A DNA stretch of 64,000 nt from DATFQE01 sp963733845 (GCA_963733845.1 CAVTEM010000005.1:257371-321370); one strand, 5' to 3'; shown: positions 32,779 through 41,858, counted from the first letter of the stretch. The notes: a model not told the origin generated them from the letters alone. Program-made: numbers and translations.

Positions 32779-35662
32779 CCCTCAGGGTCTTGGTGGTCGG
32801 CAGGAACCCGGTCTTGGCCGCGTGGAAGAGCAACTGGCGGCGCATGAGGCGCTTGCCCGTGCCCAGCTTCTTCAGCCTGAAGGTGATCTGGCCCTTGCGG
32901 TTCGTCTTCGCCTTCCTCGGCGTCACGCCGTTGGCGAAGACGCGGACGACGGCACCGCGGGACACGCGTCCGTTGGCCCTCACCGTGACGATCACGCGGC
33001 GACCGGTCTTCAGCTTGCGCAGCTTCAGGGTCAGCTTCAGCCGCGTCAGCGCGACCTGGCCGGAGGTCGCCTTCGCGAGGTCGAAGCGCTGCGGCTGCGT
33101 CCAGTCGCCCTGGTTGCGATCCTCGTCCTGCGCGGCCACGCGCCACCAGAAGGGTCCGCCGGCCAGGTACAGGGTGTGCGTGAGCAGCGGAGCCCAGCTC
33201 GTGTTGTCGGTGACCACGTCCTCGACGTTGACGAGGAAGTCGGAGCGCTGCGAGATCTGCACCCGGTAGTTCTTCGCGGCCGGCTTGGGGTTCCAGGACA
33301 GGAGGACGGAGACGCCGCTCACTTCGGTCTTCGCCCCGCTGGGCTCCGCGATCGTGCGGGTGAACGGCGTCGTGCCCGACCACGGCCCCGGCTGGGTCAT
33401 GCCGGTGGCCGGCTTCGGGAAGACCGCGCGGACGCGCCAGCCGAACACGCCCGTGCCGGTCATCTTGATCGCGGTGAACGCGGGCGAGCGGAAGTCGGTG
33501 AACTCGCTGTGGTCGCCGTCCGGCTCGTCCGCGGCCACGTCGTAGGAGACGGCCCCGGTCACGGGCGACCACGTCCAGAGCGGGATCGTCTCACCGGCAG
33601 TCGGATTCGTGCTGCTCGGCGCAGGGGTCGGAAGCTTGCGCTGGAACGAGCCCGTTGCCGACCAGGTCAGTCCGACCAGGTTCTCGTCGTCGGCGCGAAC
33701 GCGCCAGTAGAGCATCGTGTCGGCGGGGTACGAGGTATTGCTCGTGTAGGCCGTCGCGTCGGTCTGGATGTCGTCGAGCGGCGCCCCGAACGTCGGGTCG
33801 GCGGCGACCTGCAGCCGGTAGCGACGCGCGCCCTCCACAGGCGTCCAGCGGAACGTCGGCTGGAGCGCGGTGCTCGCGGCCGACGTCAGGCTGGGCGGCG
33901 TCGACTGCTTCTGGAAGCTCGAGGGGGAGGCGGCCAGCGGGTTCCCTGCGGCCGACGAGCCGTTGAAGTTCGTCGCCGGGAGCACCGCCCAGTAGTACGA
34001 GGTCGTCTCGTCCGGGTACGTCGTCGGCTTGATCAGGTTGCGCGGCGAGTAGGCCGGAACCTGGGTGAAGGCGTAGTCGACGATGTTGCTGAAGGACGCG
34101 TCTCGAGCGACCAGCACGTAGTAGCTCTGCTTTCCGGCGATCGGCTTCCAGGTGAACAGCGGCGTGCTCTGCGTGAGGGACGAGCCACCGGGCAGGACGT
34201 AGTGGCCCGAGGCGAGGTAGGTGCAGCCCCCGCAAGCCTCGCCGGCCGGATAGCCGACGAAGGTGAACGCGCCGCCCGTGCCCTCGCCGAGGTACGTGTA
34301 GTCGCCGTAGACCTCCTGGTTGGTGAGGTCGCGATTTGCGCGCGCTCGGACGCGGGCGCAGTACGACCTGCCCACGACCGGCTTGGTGCCGCCGTCATAC
34401 GCCACTGCGAGCGCGTCCGGGTACGGCTTGATGTTGATCCAGTCCGCTCCCAGCGGCGTCCAGGCCGCGACGCTCGTCTTGACGCGCCAGTGCTCCGACG
34501 GAAGCGCCGTCCAGTCGCACGCACCGCTCAGGTATGGCGTCACCTCGACCTCGTACGAGGACGCTCCCGGAACCGGGTCCCAGCGCAGGATCGGCACCTC
34601 GGTCTGGTAGCCGGCCGAGCCTGGCTCGACGTCCGTGCCGGGATCGGCCAGGTGGTCGCGCATGCGCAGGTTCTTGATGCTGGGCCCGGTGACGGGCGGA
34701 ACCTTGTCGAACGTCTTCGTGAAGGTGGGGCCGCTGTTCCAGACACCCGCGTTCCCGCTCGCATCCAGAGCCCGGACGCGCCAGTAGTAGGTGTTGTCGC
34801 GAAGCACGTTCGTCGGCGAGAGCGAGGTACCGACGACCGGCGCGCTGCAGCAGACCTTGGAGCCCGGCGCAAAGTCGACCGACGGGTTGATCTCGACCTC
34901 GTACCTCGCCGCGCCCGCAATCGGATCCCAGGAGAAATGGGGATCGAAGACCTCGGTCGCGGCCATCAGATCGTCCACACGGGTGAGCGTGCTCGTCGGC
35001 CAGGTCCACATGAACGACTGCACGGGCGAAGGCGCCCCGCGATGGCCCTGCGCGTCGATCGGCGTGACGTTCCAGTAGTAGGTACCGGGCGGCAGCAGCG
35101 TCGCCCGCGGTGCGTAGACGGTGCCCGAGGTCTCGTCCTTCGGATTCACGATCGTGCCGAGTGAGGGATCCGTGCCGATCGAGACGATGTACTTCGAGGC
35201 GCGTGGAACGGTGGACCAGCGCAGCACCAGCGGGTGCGTCGGATGCACCATGATCGCGCCCTGAGCCGGCGACTGCAGGGCCGGTGCGGCCGTCCACGAC
35301 TTCACGAGCGAGCGCGGCGCGGACCAGCCGGAGGGGACGCCGTCCCTCTGGATCGCGCGGACCCGCCACCAGTAGGTGCCGTTCGGCACGGTCTTCTTGA
35401 TCGTCGCGCGCGTGTTTCGCGTCGTGAACTGATCCTCGCCGCGCCCGAGCACCGGCGAGTTCATCCCGCTGTCGGCGGCCAGCTGGAACTCGTAGCGGTC
35501 GGCCCCCGCGACCGCCGCCCACGAGAACGCGGGCAGCGCGTCGACGCTGAGGCCGTTGGCCGGCGCGACGGGCGCCGGCGTCGCAAGCGCGGCGTGCGCC
35601 GGGGCGGCGAGGACGAGCGAGAGAAGAGCAGCGAGGATGAAGGTTCGACGGGCGACGGGCAT
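32768..35662 (-). CDS. Large secreted protein of repeated fibronectin-III-like domains
   Basis: 964 aa. Signal peptide RRTFILAALLSLVLAAPAHA (cleavage about residue 24). The body has about seven to eight repeated ~95-residue beta-sandwich units, each with a pattern like FSWAAVAGADRYEFQLA and YWWRVRA(L/I)D (variants RWDPVPGASSYEVEV, FRWTPVEGARRYRLQVA). These are Fn3/Ig-like repeats without a catalytic domain. The C-terminal ~80 residues are basic (KLRKLKTGRRVIVTV), resembling an Ig-like wall-anchoring or polysaccharide-binding module. Likely surface or matrix protein; partner unknown. Long ORFs on the opposite strand are shadows. Confidence 0.8.
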   Translation of the reverse strand: MPVARRTFILAALLSLVLAAPAHAALATPAPVAPANGLSVDALPAFSWAAVAGADRYEFQLAADSGMNSPVLGRGEDQFTTRNTRATIKKTVPNGTYWWRVRAIQRDGVPSGWSAPRSLVKSWTAAPALQSPAQGAIMVHPTHPLVLRWSTVPRASKYIVSIGTDPSLGTIVNPKDETSGTVYAPRATLLPPGTYYWNVTPIDAQGHRGAPSPVQSFMWTWPTSTLTRVDDLMAATEVFDPHFSWDPIAGAARYEVEINPSVDFAPGSKVCCSAPVVGTSLSPTNVLRDNTYYWRVRALDASGNAGVWNSGPTFTKTFDKVPPVTGPSIKNLRMRDHLADPGTDVEPGSAGYQTEVPILRWDPVPGASSYEVEVTPYLSGACDWTALPSEHWRVKTSVAAWTPLGADWINIKPYPDALAVAYDGGTKPVVGRSYCARVRARANRDLTNQEVYGDYTYLGEGTGGAFTFVGYPAGEACGGCTYLASGHYVLPGGSSLTQSTPLFTWKPIAGKQSYYVLVARDASFSNIVDYAFTQVPAYSPRNLIKPTTYPDETTSYYWAVLPATNFNGSSAAGNPLAASPSSFQKQSTPPSLTSAASTALQPTFRWTPVEGARRYRLQVAADPTFGAPLDDIQTDATAYTSNTSYPADTMLYWRVRADDENLVGLTWSATGSFQRKLPTPAPSSTNPTAGETIPLWTWSPVTGAVSYDVAADEPDGDHSEFTDFRSPAFTAIKMTGTGVFGWRVRAVFPKPATGMTQPGPWSGTTPFTRTIAEPSGAKTEVSGVSVLLSWNPKPAAKNYRVQISQRSDFLVNVEDVVTDNTSWAPLLTHTLYLAGGPFWWRVAAQDEDRNQGDWTQPQRFDLAKATSGQVALTRLKLTLKLRKLKTGRRVIVTVRANGRVSRGAVVRVFANGVTPRKAKTNRKGQITFRLKKLGTGKRLMRRQLLFHAAKTGFLPTTKTLRVSY

Positions 35663-35751
35663 CTGTTCCTTTCGAGTTCAGCCGCCGCAAGGCCGAACCT
35701 CGTTTTCGGAGTGTCCGACCCATGCATCGAAACCAGAAGCAAAGCCCTGAT

Positions 35752-35765
35752 CCCTCGCGCGAGGG
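35752..35765. promoter_or_regulatory. Palindrome upstream of arginase
   Basis: CCCTCGCGCGAGGG, 30 bp before the arginase ATG, followed by GATTTG. It shares the CCCTCG-NN-CGAGGG frame with the site upstream of the sigma gene (21367). A possible -10, TACGCT, lies at 35777-35782. Confidence 0.35.
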
Positions 35766-35794
35766 GATTTGCCTCAATACGCTTCGGCCTGCGC

Positions 35795-36691
35795 ATGAAC
35801 AAACGGCTCGCGATCATCGGCGCTCCGCTCGACCTGGGCGCCGGCAGGCGTGGTGTGGACATGGGGCCCTCCGCGATCCGGTATGCGGGCCTCGAGTCGC
35901 GGCTCGTCGACCTGGGGCTCGAGTGCGACGATCTCGGAAACGTCGAGCTCGTCGTGCCGGAGGAGGTCGCCGAGGGCGATCCGCGCGCGCGCTTCCTCGA
36001 ACAGATCAAGGCCGCCTGCGAGGACGTGGCCGAGCGGGTCCGGCACGCGCGGGAGCACGGACAGACGCCACTCGTCCTCGGCGGCGACCACTCCGTCGCC
36101 CTCGGGACGCTCGGCGGGCTCGCCGCGGCCTCGGGACCCGGCGGCGTGCTCTGGCTCGACGCCCACGCGGACCTGAACACACCCGCCAACTCGCCCAGCG
36201 GCAACGTCCACGGGATGGTGCTCGGGGCCGCGCTCGGCCTCGACCGCTCGGCCTTCGCGAGCGATGCGTGGCCCCTCCCCGCGGTCGATCCCGCGCGGAC
36301 GGTGCTGCTCGGCACGCGGTTGCTCGACCCGGGCGAGCAGCAGGCTGCCCGCGAGCACGACGTGCGGGTGATCACCATGAGCGAGCTCGACCGGATCGGG
36401 ATCGAGCGCGCGCTGAGCGAGGCGCTCGAGCGGATCGCGGGGGACGGTTTCGTCCATGTCTCGCTCGATCTCGACGTGGTCGACCCCGAGGTGGCTCCCG
36501 GAGTCGGCACGCCCCTCCGCGGCGGGCTCTCCTACCGCGAGGCCCACCTGGCGATGGAGCTGGTCGCCGAGGCCGGCATGATGACCTCGCTCGACGTCGT
36601 GGAGGTCAACCCGATCCTCGACCGCGAGAACCAGACCGCCGCACTCGCCGTCGAGCTGGTCGCGAGCGCGTTCGGCGCCCGGATCCTGTAG
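35795..36691 (+). CDS. rocF: Arginase / ureohydrolase family protein
   Basis: 298 aa, ATG 35795 (an upstream in-frame stretch overlaps the promoter and the divergent secreted protein). Binuclear-Mn ureohydrolase motifs: GGDHSVALGT, DAHADLNTP, SLDLDVVDPEVAPGVGTP, and GLSYREAHL plus VEVNPILD. SGNVHGM matches the arginase substrate loop (NxHGM) better than agmatinase. It turns arginine to ornithine and urea. hutF lies 3 kb away, so formimidoylglutamase is an alternative, but the motifs favour arginase. Confidence 0.86.
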   Translation: MNKRLAIIGAPLDLGAGRRGVDMGPSAIRYAGLESRLVDLGLECDDLGNVELVVPEEVAEGDPRARFLEQIKAACEDVAERVRHAREHGQTPLVLGGDHSVALGTLGGLAAASGPGGVLWLDAHADLNTPANSPSGNVHGMVLGAALGLDRSAFASDAWPLPAVDPARTVLLGTRLLDPGEQQAAREHDVRVITMSELDRIGIERALSEALERIAGDGFVHVSLDLDVVDPEVAPGVGTPLRGGLSYREAHLAMELVAEAGMMTSLDVVEVNPILDRENQTAALAVELVASAFGARIL

Positions 36692-36809
36692 CAGGGCTTG
36701 ACGAAACGTCGTCTGGGCCGCCGGGCTCCTGGGCACGTCCGACCGCCCGAATACCCTCCGAAAAGATGGGTCTTCCGGCCCTTTCGCATCGTCCCGGGGT
36801 GGTCGCACA

Positions 36810-37238
36810 ATGAGTCTTGGGTCTGCGGCTGTGAGAATCGACGTCAGCGATCGGGCGCTCGTCGAGGAACTCCTCGAATTCCTCCGTCGATGCGCGTGCA
36901 CGGTCGAGCGGACGGGGCCCGGCTCTCTGCGTGTCCATCTCGACCCGGCGGTCTCCGTCGGCGCCGCGCTCAGCCTCGTGCGGGCCGGTGTCTGCTACGC
37001 CTGCACAGGCCCCATCGAGGCGCCGCTCGCGCGACTGGGCTCCGCTCTGTGCCTGGAGTGCCGCGACAGCGAGGGCGACAGGAACGGCGAGTCGCGCGCC
37101 GACGAGCTGTCGCGGCGGACCTGGGCCCGCATGGAGATCGAGGCCTACCTGCGCGTCTGGCAGGCCCGGCACCCCGGTGCGCGGGTCACGCTCTCCGAGC
37201 ACGCCTCCGGCGGCGACGCGGTCGCGGCCGCCGGCTGA
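36810..37238 (+). CDS. Hypothetical protein with CxxC pairs
   Basis: 142 aa, ATG 36810. The first half looks like an alpha/beta fold (RIDVSDRALVEELLEFLRRCACTVERTG). The second half has CYACTG (about residue 63) and CLEC (about 82), a spacing that could hold zinc, then an Arg/Glu-rich helix. No known family recognised. Followed by a hairpin GCCCACC-GGA-GGGTGGGGC (37255-37272). The 118-bp gap before it contains nothing recognisable. Confidence 0.6.
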   Translation: MSLGSAAVRIDVSDRALVEELLEFLRRCACTVERTGPGSLRVHLDPAVSVGAALSLVRAGVCYACTGPIEAPLARLGSALCLECRDSEGDRNGESRADELSRRTWARMEIEAYLRVWQARHPGARVTLSEHASGGDAVAAAG

Positions 37239-37254
37239 GCCACCTCACGAGCTC

Positions 37255-37272
37255 GCCCACCGGAGGGTGGGG
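37255..37272. terminator. GC hairpin after the CxxC protein gene
   Basis: CCCACC (37256-37261), GGA loop, GGGTGGG (37265-37271), 17 bp after the stop. No T tract; candidate factor-dependent terminator. Confidence 0.35.
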
Positions 37273-37339
37273 CTAGCCACACCTCAGGACACAGGCCAAC
37301 TCCATTCCCGGCGGGAGGCCCCGGAGTGAGAGTGTCGCC

Positions 37340-38306
37340 ATGGCCGCTACAGCCTCCCTCCCACAGCTTCGGCCGCCGCTTCCGGCGGTCACTCGACCCA
37401 GGCCCCGGCTCCGGCCGGTCTCCTCGCCGACGGTCATCCTGCTCGCCAACGGCAACGCGAGCGGCATCGTCCGCCACCCCGAGCTCGTCGACGGCGCGCG
37501 CAGCCTCCTGCGGACGGCCGGCGCCCGCGTCGAGACCCAGGTCACGTCCAGCATCGAGGAGCTCGGCGAGATCGTGAGCGAGTCCGGTCGCCGAGTGATT
37601 CTGCTCGGCGGCGACGGCTCGGTACACGCGGTCGCCAATCTCCCGGGCTCCAAGCCCGAGCTGGCAATCCTCCCGGCCGGCGGCGCCAACAACATCGCGC
37701 GCAGCCTCGGCGTCCCGACTCGACCTCGACGCGGCCGCGCGCCTCGCCGTCGCCGGGCAGGCCCCGCCCGCTCGACCTGATCAGCGGCCCGCACCGCGAC
37801 GCGCCAGCACGCTCGTCGTCGAGGGCGTCAGCGTCGGCTTCCACGCCCTCGCGCGCGCCGGCTACCAGCGGCAAGAACTCCTCGGACGTCCGCTCCGCCG
37901 TCCGCGCCGGCGTGGGCGCGCTCGCCCGGTTCCAGCCGCTCACGGTCGGCATCGAGGCCGACGGCGAGTTCCAGGTGATCCGGATCGGCCAGCTCTTCGC
38001 CGCCAACCTCCCCTTCTTCGGCCCCGGCCTGCACGTCGCCCCCGGCGCCGACCCGGCCGACGGCCTGCATGGACCTCGTCGCGATCGACATGGCCGGGCG
38101 CAGGTCGCTGATCCCGCTGGCCTCCCGCCTTCGCCGCGGCGCCCACCTCGGGCGGCCGGGCGTCACCCGCATCGCCGCCTCGCGCGTTCGGATCGCCACC
38201 GGCGGCCGCTCGCCGATCGTCGGCCGACACCACCAATCTGGGCTCCGGCACGGTCGAGCTGACCGTCGTCCCGGCCGCCCTCGAGCTCGTCGGAGGCGCG
38301 CAATGA
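37340..38306 (+). pseudogene. Diacylglycerol-kinase-family gene with six apparent frameshifts
   Basis: Spliced across frames the product reads as a DagK/YegS-type lipid kinase. N-terminus VILLANGNASG; ATP loop ILLGGDGSVHAVANL and ILPAGGANNIARSLGVP; then LDLDAAARLAVAGQ, STLVVEGVSVGFHALARAG, GKNSSDVRSAVRAGVGALARFQPL, NLPFFGPGLHVAPGADPADGL, MDLVAIDMAGRR and GSGTVELTVVPAALELVGGAQ. Frame changes fall near 37718, 37765, 37804, 37868, 38070 and 38226. Five are one extra base and one looks like a missing base. Every fragment keeps good coding character, so dense sequencing error is as likely as a decayed gene. The stop overlaps the MFS gene start (ATGA). Confidence 0.75.
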
Positions 38307-40936
38307 GCACCATGGCCGTCGCCCTCGCCCGGCCGCGCCGCCTGAGCGTGCCGTTCATCGTCGCTTTCGCGGCCGCCGCCGTCGCCGCAGGCCTCGCCCG
38401 TGCCGTCACGACGACCTACCTCCCGCTCCTGCTCGACCGGATTGCGGACGCTCCCGGCCTGATCGGCATGGTCATGCTCGTCAACGCGGCCGCCGGGATG
38501 TCCGTCCCGCTCGTGACCGGGATCTGGAGCGACCGGCTCGGCCGTCAGGGCCGCGGCCGCCGCCTCCCGTTCATCGTCGGTGGCACCGCGCTCACCGCGG
38601 GCGGCCTCGCCGCCGTCGCGCTCGGCTCCTCGACCTCCTACCTCGTGCTCGCGCTGACCGGCGGCGCCGTCTACACCGGCCTCAACGCCCTCACGACCGC
38701 GCATCGCTCGCTCGTCCCCGAGATCTTCGGCCCCGAGGGCCGGGCCCGCGCCACGAGCGCCCAGGAGCTGGGCATGCTCGGCGGCGGGCTCGTGGGCCTC
38801 GCGGTCGGCGGCCTGCTCAGCGGGCTCGCGCTCTGGGCCCCCTTCGCACTCGCCGCCGTCGTCGTCCCGCTACTCGCGTGGCCGACCATCCTGCGGACGC
38901 GCGAGCCGAAGGTGACCGCGCCGGCCACCTCGTCCGAGGGCCGTGCGTTCCGCTACTACGTCCACGCGGCGTCCCGGCCGGGCGTACGCGGGCTGCTCGT
39001 CGCGCAGATCCTGTGGGTGCTCGGCTACGCCGCCCTCCCCGTCTTCTTCCTCCTCTACGCCAAGGAGGAGCTCGGCCTGACTCCCGCAGTGGCCTCGCTC
39101 TGGCTCGCCGGCTTCGGTCTCTCGACCGGCGCCACGATCGCCGCCGCCGGGCGGGTGCGGAACCCCGCGCTGCACCGGCCCCTGCTGCTCCTCGGCGTCG
39201 CGATGATGGGCGGCGGCTTCCTTGCGGTCTCGGCCTCGACCGGCCTCTTCTTCGTCGGCGCCGCTCTGCTGTCCGCCGGAATCGGCTTCGGGCTCGTGTC
39301 GACGCTCGGCTTCCCGCTCTACTCCTCGTTCATCCCCGAGGGCGAGGCCGGCGGCTACACCGCGCTCTTCTTCTCCGTGCGCTCGATCTCGACCGCGATC
39401 GCACTGCCGGCGGCGGGGTGGACAGTCGACCTCACCGGCAGCTACCGCTCCCTGTTCGTGCTCGGCGGGGTTGCGACGCTCGCGGCGCTTCTCCCGCTCG
39501 TCGACCTCCGCGCGATAGCGGTCCGCGCGATCAGCCGGGTGCGGCTCGGCTTCGGGCTGCTCGCCACTGTGCCGGTGCTCGGAGTCCTCGTCGCCCACAC
39601 GGACCTCCATCACGTCGACAAGACGCTCTTCCGCGCGGTCAACGACCTCGGCCCCGGCCACGACCTGATCTGGTGGGCGCTCGATCCGAACCTCCGCAAC
39701 TACGCCGCGCTGCTCGTGGTCGCGGCCGTCGCCGCCGTCGTGACCCGGCCGAAGGGCACTCTCGGCGTGCTCGGCCGCGTGGCCGGAGGCGCCCTGCTCT
39801 CCTGGGCCCTGCTCGACGTCGTCCACTTCCTCTACAACCGGCCCCGCCCCGAGGAGGCGTTCGCCCCCGGCGAGATCAGCCTCAACGGTCACCACTGGGG
39901 GCACCTGAATTCGTTCCCGAGCGGGCACATGGCGATCACGGCCGGGCTCGGCGTCGGGATCGCGCTGGCCTTCCCGAGGCTCCGGACACTGATGTGGGCC
40001 TACATCGCCGCCGTCGCCTTCACACGCGTGATGTTCGGCGCCCACTTCCCGTTCGACGTGATCGCCGGCACGGCTATGGGCGCGGCCAGCGCCCTGCTCT
40101 TCGCCGCCTGGCTCGACCGCCGCGCCGCCCGCCGGGCGCGCACCACCGAGCCGGTCGAGCTCGAGCGCGACGACGTCTTCGCCGTCATGCCCTCGTACGG
40201 CGACGTCCCCGACCGCGCCCACGTCGGCGAGGTCCTCGCTCAGGTCGCCGGCCTCGTGATCGTCGACGACGGCTCCGAGCCCGACGTGGCGCGCGAGCTC
40301 GACGCGATCTCCGCCGACACCGGCGCCGAGCTCGTCCGCCTCCCGCAGCAAAGCGGCAAGGGTTCCGCCGTTCGCGCCGGGATCGACCATCTCGCCGGTC
40401 GCACCGACGCCGTTCTCGTGATCGACGCCGACGGCCAGCACCCCGCGGACGCGATCCCCGGCTTCATCGCCGCGGCGCGCGACGCGGAGCTCGTGATCGG
40501 CGACCGTTTCGGCGACCTCGCTGCGATGCCACGGCATCGCCGGGCCGCCAACCGCTTCACGCGCCTGCTGTTCCAGCTCGTGACAGGCAGGCGCGTACGC
40601 GATACCCAGAACGGCATGCGCCTCCTGCGCGGCCCGGCGCTGGCGAGCTTCCCGGCCGGGCGCTACGAGGCGGAGACGAAGCACCTCAAGTGGGTGCTCC
40701 GCGACGGCCTGTCGGTCGCGTGGGTGCCTATGCCGGCGATCTACGGCTCGGAGTCGAGCTCGTTCCGCTCGGGGCGAGACTCGGCTCGAGTGCTGTGGGC
40801 GCTCGTTGCGCCCAGCGCACGGCCAGACCGATCGCGAGGCCGATCGCCGCTCCCAGCAGGCTCCCGGCGAGCACGTCCGTTGCGTAGTGCACTCCGAGGT
40901 ACACGCGCGAGGCTGCAACCAGCACTGCGAGCGTGA
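38303..40936 (+). CDS. MFS transporter-PAP2 phosphatase-GT2 glycosyltransferase fusion
   Basis: 877-aa three-part membrane protein. Residues 1-400: MFS domain with about 12 helices and the loop GIWSDRLGRQGRGRR (71-87). Residues ~410-605: PAP2 phosphatase with RPRP (513-516), PSGHM (539-543) and TRVMFGAHFPFD (574-585); the Lys of the first PAP2 motif is missing. Residues ~625-830: dolichol-phosphate-mannose-synthase-like GT2 with VDDGS (654-658) and DADGQHP (708-714), and later DTQNGMRLLRG. One uninterrupted frame links all three. The upstream dagK-like gene and downstream PAP2 suggest polyprenyl-phosphate or glycolipid handling. The C-terminal ~60 residues run antisense into the next gene, so the true end is uncertain (about 40790-40936). 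Confidence 0.8.
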   Translation: MSTMAVALARPRRLSVPFIVAFAAAAVAAGLARAVTTTYLPLLLDRIADAPGLIGMVMLVNAAAGMSVPLVTGIWSDRLGRQGRGRRLPFIVGGTALTAGGLAAVALGSSTSYLVLALTGGAVYTGLNALTTAHRSLVPEIFGPEGRARATSAQELGMLGGGLVGLAVGGLLSGLALWAPFALAAVVVPLLAWPTILRTREPKVTAPATSSEGRAFRYYVHAASRPGVRGLLVAQILWVLGYAALPVFFLLYAKEELGLTPAVASLWLAGFGLSTGATIAAAGRVRNPALHRPLLLLGVAMMGGGFLAVSASTGLFFVGAALLSAGIGFGLVSTLGFPLYSSFIPEGEAGGYTALFFSVRSISTAIALPAAGWTVDLTGSYRSLFVLGGVATLAALLPLVDLRAIAVRAISRVRLGFGLLATVPVLGVLVAHTDLHHVDKTLFRAVNDLGPGHDLIWWALDPNLRNYAALLVVAAVAAVVTRPKGTLGVLGRVAGGALLSWALLDVVHFLYNRPRPEEAFAPGEISLNGHHWGHLNSFPSGHMAITAGLGVGIALAFPRLRTLMWAYIAAVAFTRVMFGAHFPFDVIAGTAMGAASALLFAAWLDRRAARRARTTEPVELERDDVFAVMPSYGDVPDRAHVGEVLAQVAGLVIVDDGSEPDVARELDAISADTGAELVRLPQQSGKGSAVRAGIDHLAGRTDAVLVIDADGQHPADAIPGFIAAARDAELVIGDRFGDLAAMPRHRRAANRFTRLLFQLVTGRRVRDTQNGMRLLRGPALASFPAGRYEAETKHLKWVLRDGLSVAWVPMPAIYGSESSSFRSGRDSARVLWALVAPSARPDRSRGRSPLPAGSRRARPLRSALRGTRARLQPALRA

Positions 40937-41339
40937 GCAGCGGCTTGCGCAGCCGCGGCGAGACGAAGCCCACCGCCACCGCCGCCGCGAACGCGGTCGC
41001 CGAGTGGCCGGACGGGAACGAGGTCGACGCGGGCAGCACCCCGACCGGGTCGAGCGCCGGGTGGCTGAGCGGCGGCCGGGCGCGCTCGAAGTAGTCCTTC
41101 AGCAGCGTCACCGCGATTCCGGCGAGGCCCGCCGCGGCCAGCGCCGAGGCGGCGGCCGCGGGCAGCTTCCGCCGGCAGCGCGCGTCCCCGCAGGCGCCGA
41201 GCACGGCGAAAAGCGGCCACTTGACCCACCAGGCCGAGGCGAGCACGAACAGGAGCGTGAGCGGCTGCCAGCGAAGCGACTGAACCGCCTCCATGGTGCT
41301 GCCGTCCCACCATGCGACGGTTCGAACGAGCTCTGACAA
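40728..41339 (-). CDS. PAP2-family phosphatase
   Basis: About 203 aa from TTG 41339 (TACTCT -10 about 7 nt upstream); ATG 41294 is an alternative start. All three PAP2 motifs are intact: K-x6-RP in KDYFERARP, PSGHS, and SRVYLGVHYATD. Five to six TM helices. Likely a lipid or undecaprenyl pyrophosphate phosphatase. The 3' end overlaps the GT2 coding end by up to 209 bp. A frame-shifted reading would instead end at 40741, so an indel near the overlap is possible. Confidence 0.78.
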   Translation of the reverse strand: MSELVRTVAWWDGSTMEAVQSLRWQPLTLLFVLASAWWVKWPLFAVLGACGDARCRRKLPAAAASALAAAGLAGIAVTLLKDYFERARPPLSHPALDPVGVLPASTSFPSGHSATAFAAAVAVGFVSPRLRKPLLTLAVLVAASRVYLGVHYATDVLAGSLLGAAIGLAIGLAVRWAQRAPTALEPSLAPSGTSSTPSRRSPA

Positions 41340-41359
41340 CGCGGACAGAGTACCGGCAG

Positions 41360-41791
41360 TCAGTCCAAGACGCGGAAAACGGGATGGCGCGGGGCCTCGG
41401 CCGCGAACGCCTCGAGCGGGCTGTCGCGGCTGACGTCGAAGAAGCGCTTCACGATGGGCGTCGTCCGCAGGTACTCGCGCAGTACGGGCGCGGCCTCCTC
41501 CGGCCCGACCTCCTCGACGGCGTGGCGCGTCGTCTTCCGCGCCCGCGTCAGCTCCACTTCCCCGGCCGCACGCGCGTTCTTGACCCAGCTCCGCACGCCG
41601 TACGGCGCGACGAGCCAACGCTTGTCGCCGTCGAGTACGAGCTGGACGGGAGTCGAATACGGCTTTCCCGTCTTGCGTCCGCGCACCGTGAGGACGTGCG
41701 TCCGCTTCCCCCCGAGCCCGAGGCGGGCCACGGGCGCGATCAGCGCGTTCAGGATTCGCCGCAGCGTCGTGTGTTTGAACGTGTCGCTCAT
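41360..41791 (-). CDS. Deazaflavin (F420)-dependent nitroreductase family protein
   Basis: 143 aa from ATG 41791 (MSDTFKHTTLRRILN); an in-frame ATG-like start at 41827 adds a Gly/Ser/Cys-rich tip of doubtful value. Split beta-barrel of the DDN/Rv3547 family: HVLTVRGRKTGKPYSTPVQL, RWLVAPYGVRSWVKNARAAGEVEL, and APVLREYLRTTPIVKRFF. Members use F420H2 to reduce quinones or nitro compounds; F420 is common in actinobacteria. Substrate unknown. Confidence 0.85.
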   Translation of the reverse strand: MSDTFKHTTLRRILNALIAPVARLGLGGKRTHVLTVRGRKTGKPYSTPVQLVLDGDKRWLVAPYGVRSWVKNARAAGEVELTRARKTTRHAVEEVGPEEAAPVLREYLRTTPIVKRFFDVSRDSPLEAFAAEAPRHPVFRVLD

Positions 41792-41858
41792 CGTGATGGA
41801 AGATCCCGAGCAGCCACAGCTTCCCACGAGCGCCGCGCTCGCGGCGGAGCTCGGCTGC

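Noticed and set aside
32153..35164. 1003-codon ORF on the plus strand
   Set aside because: Shadow of hutF and of the secreted repeat protein on the minus strand; Arg/Ser/Pro-rich composition and no domains.
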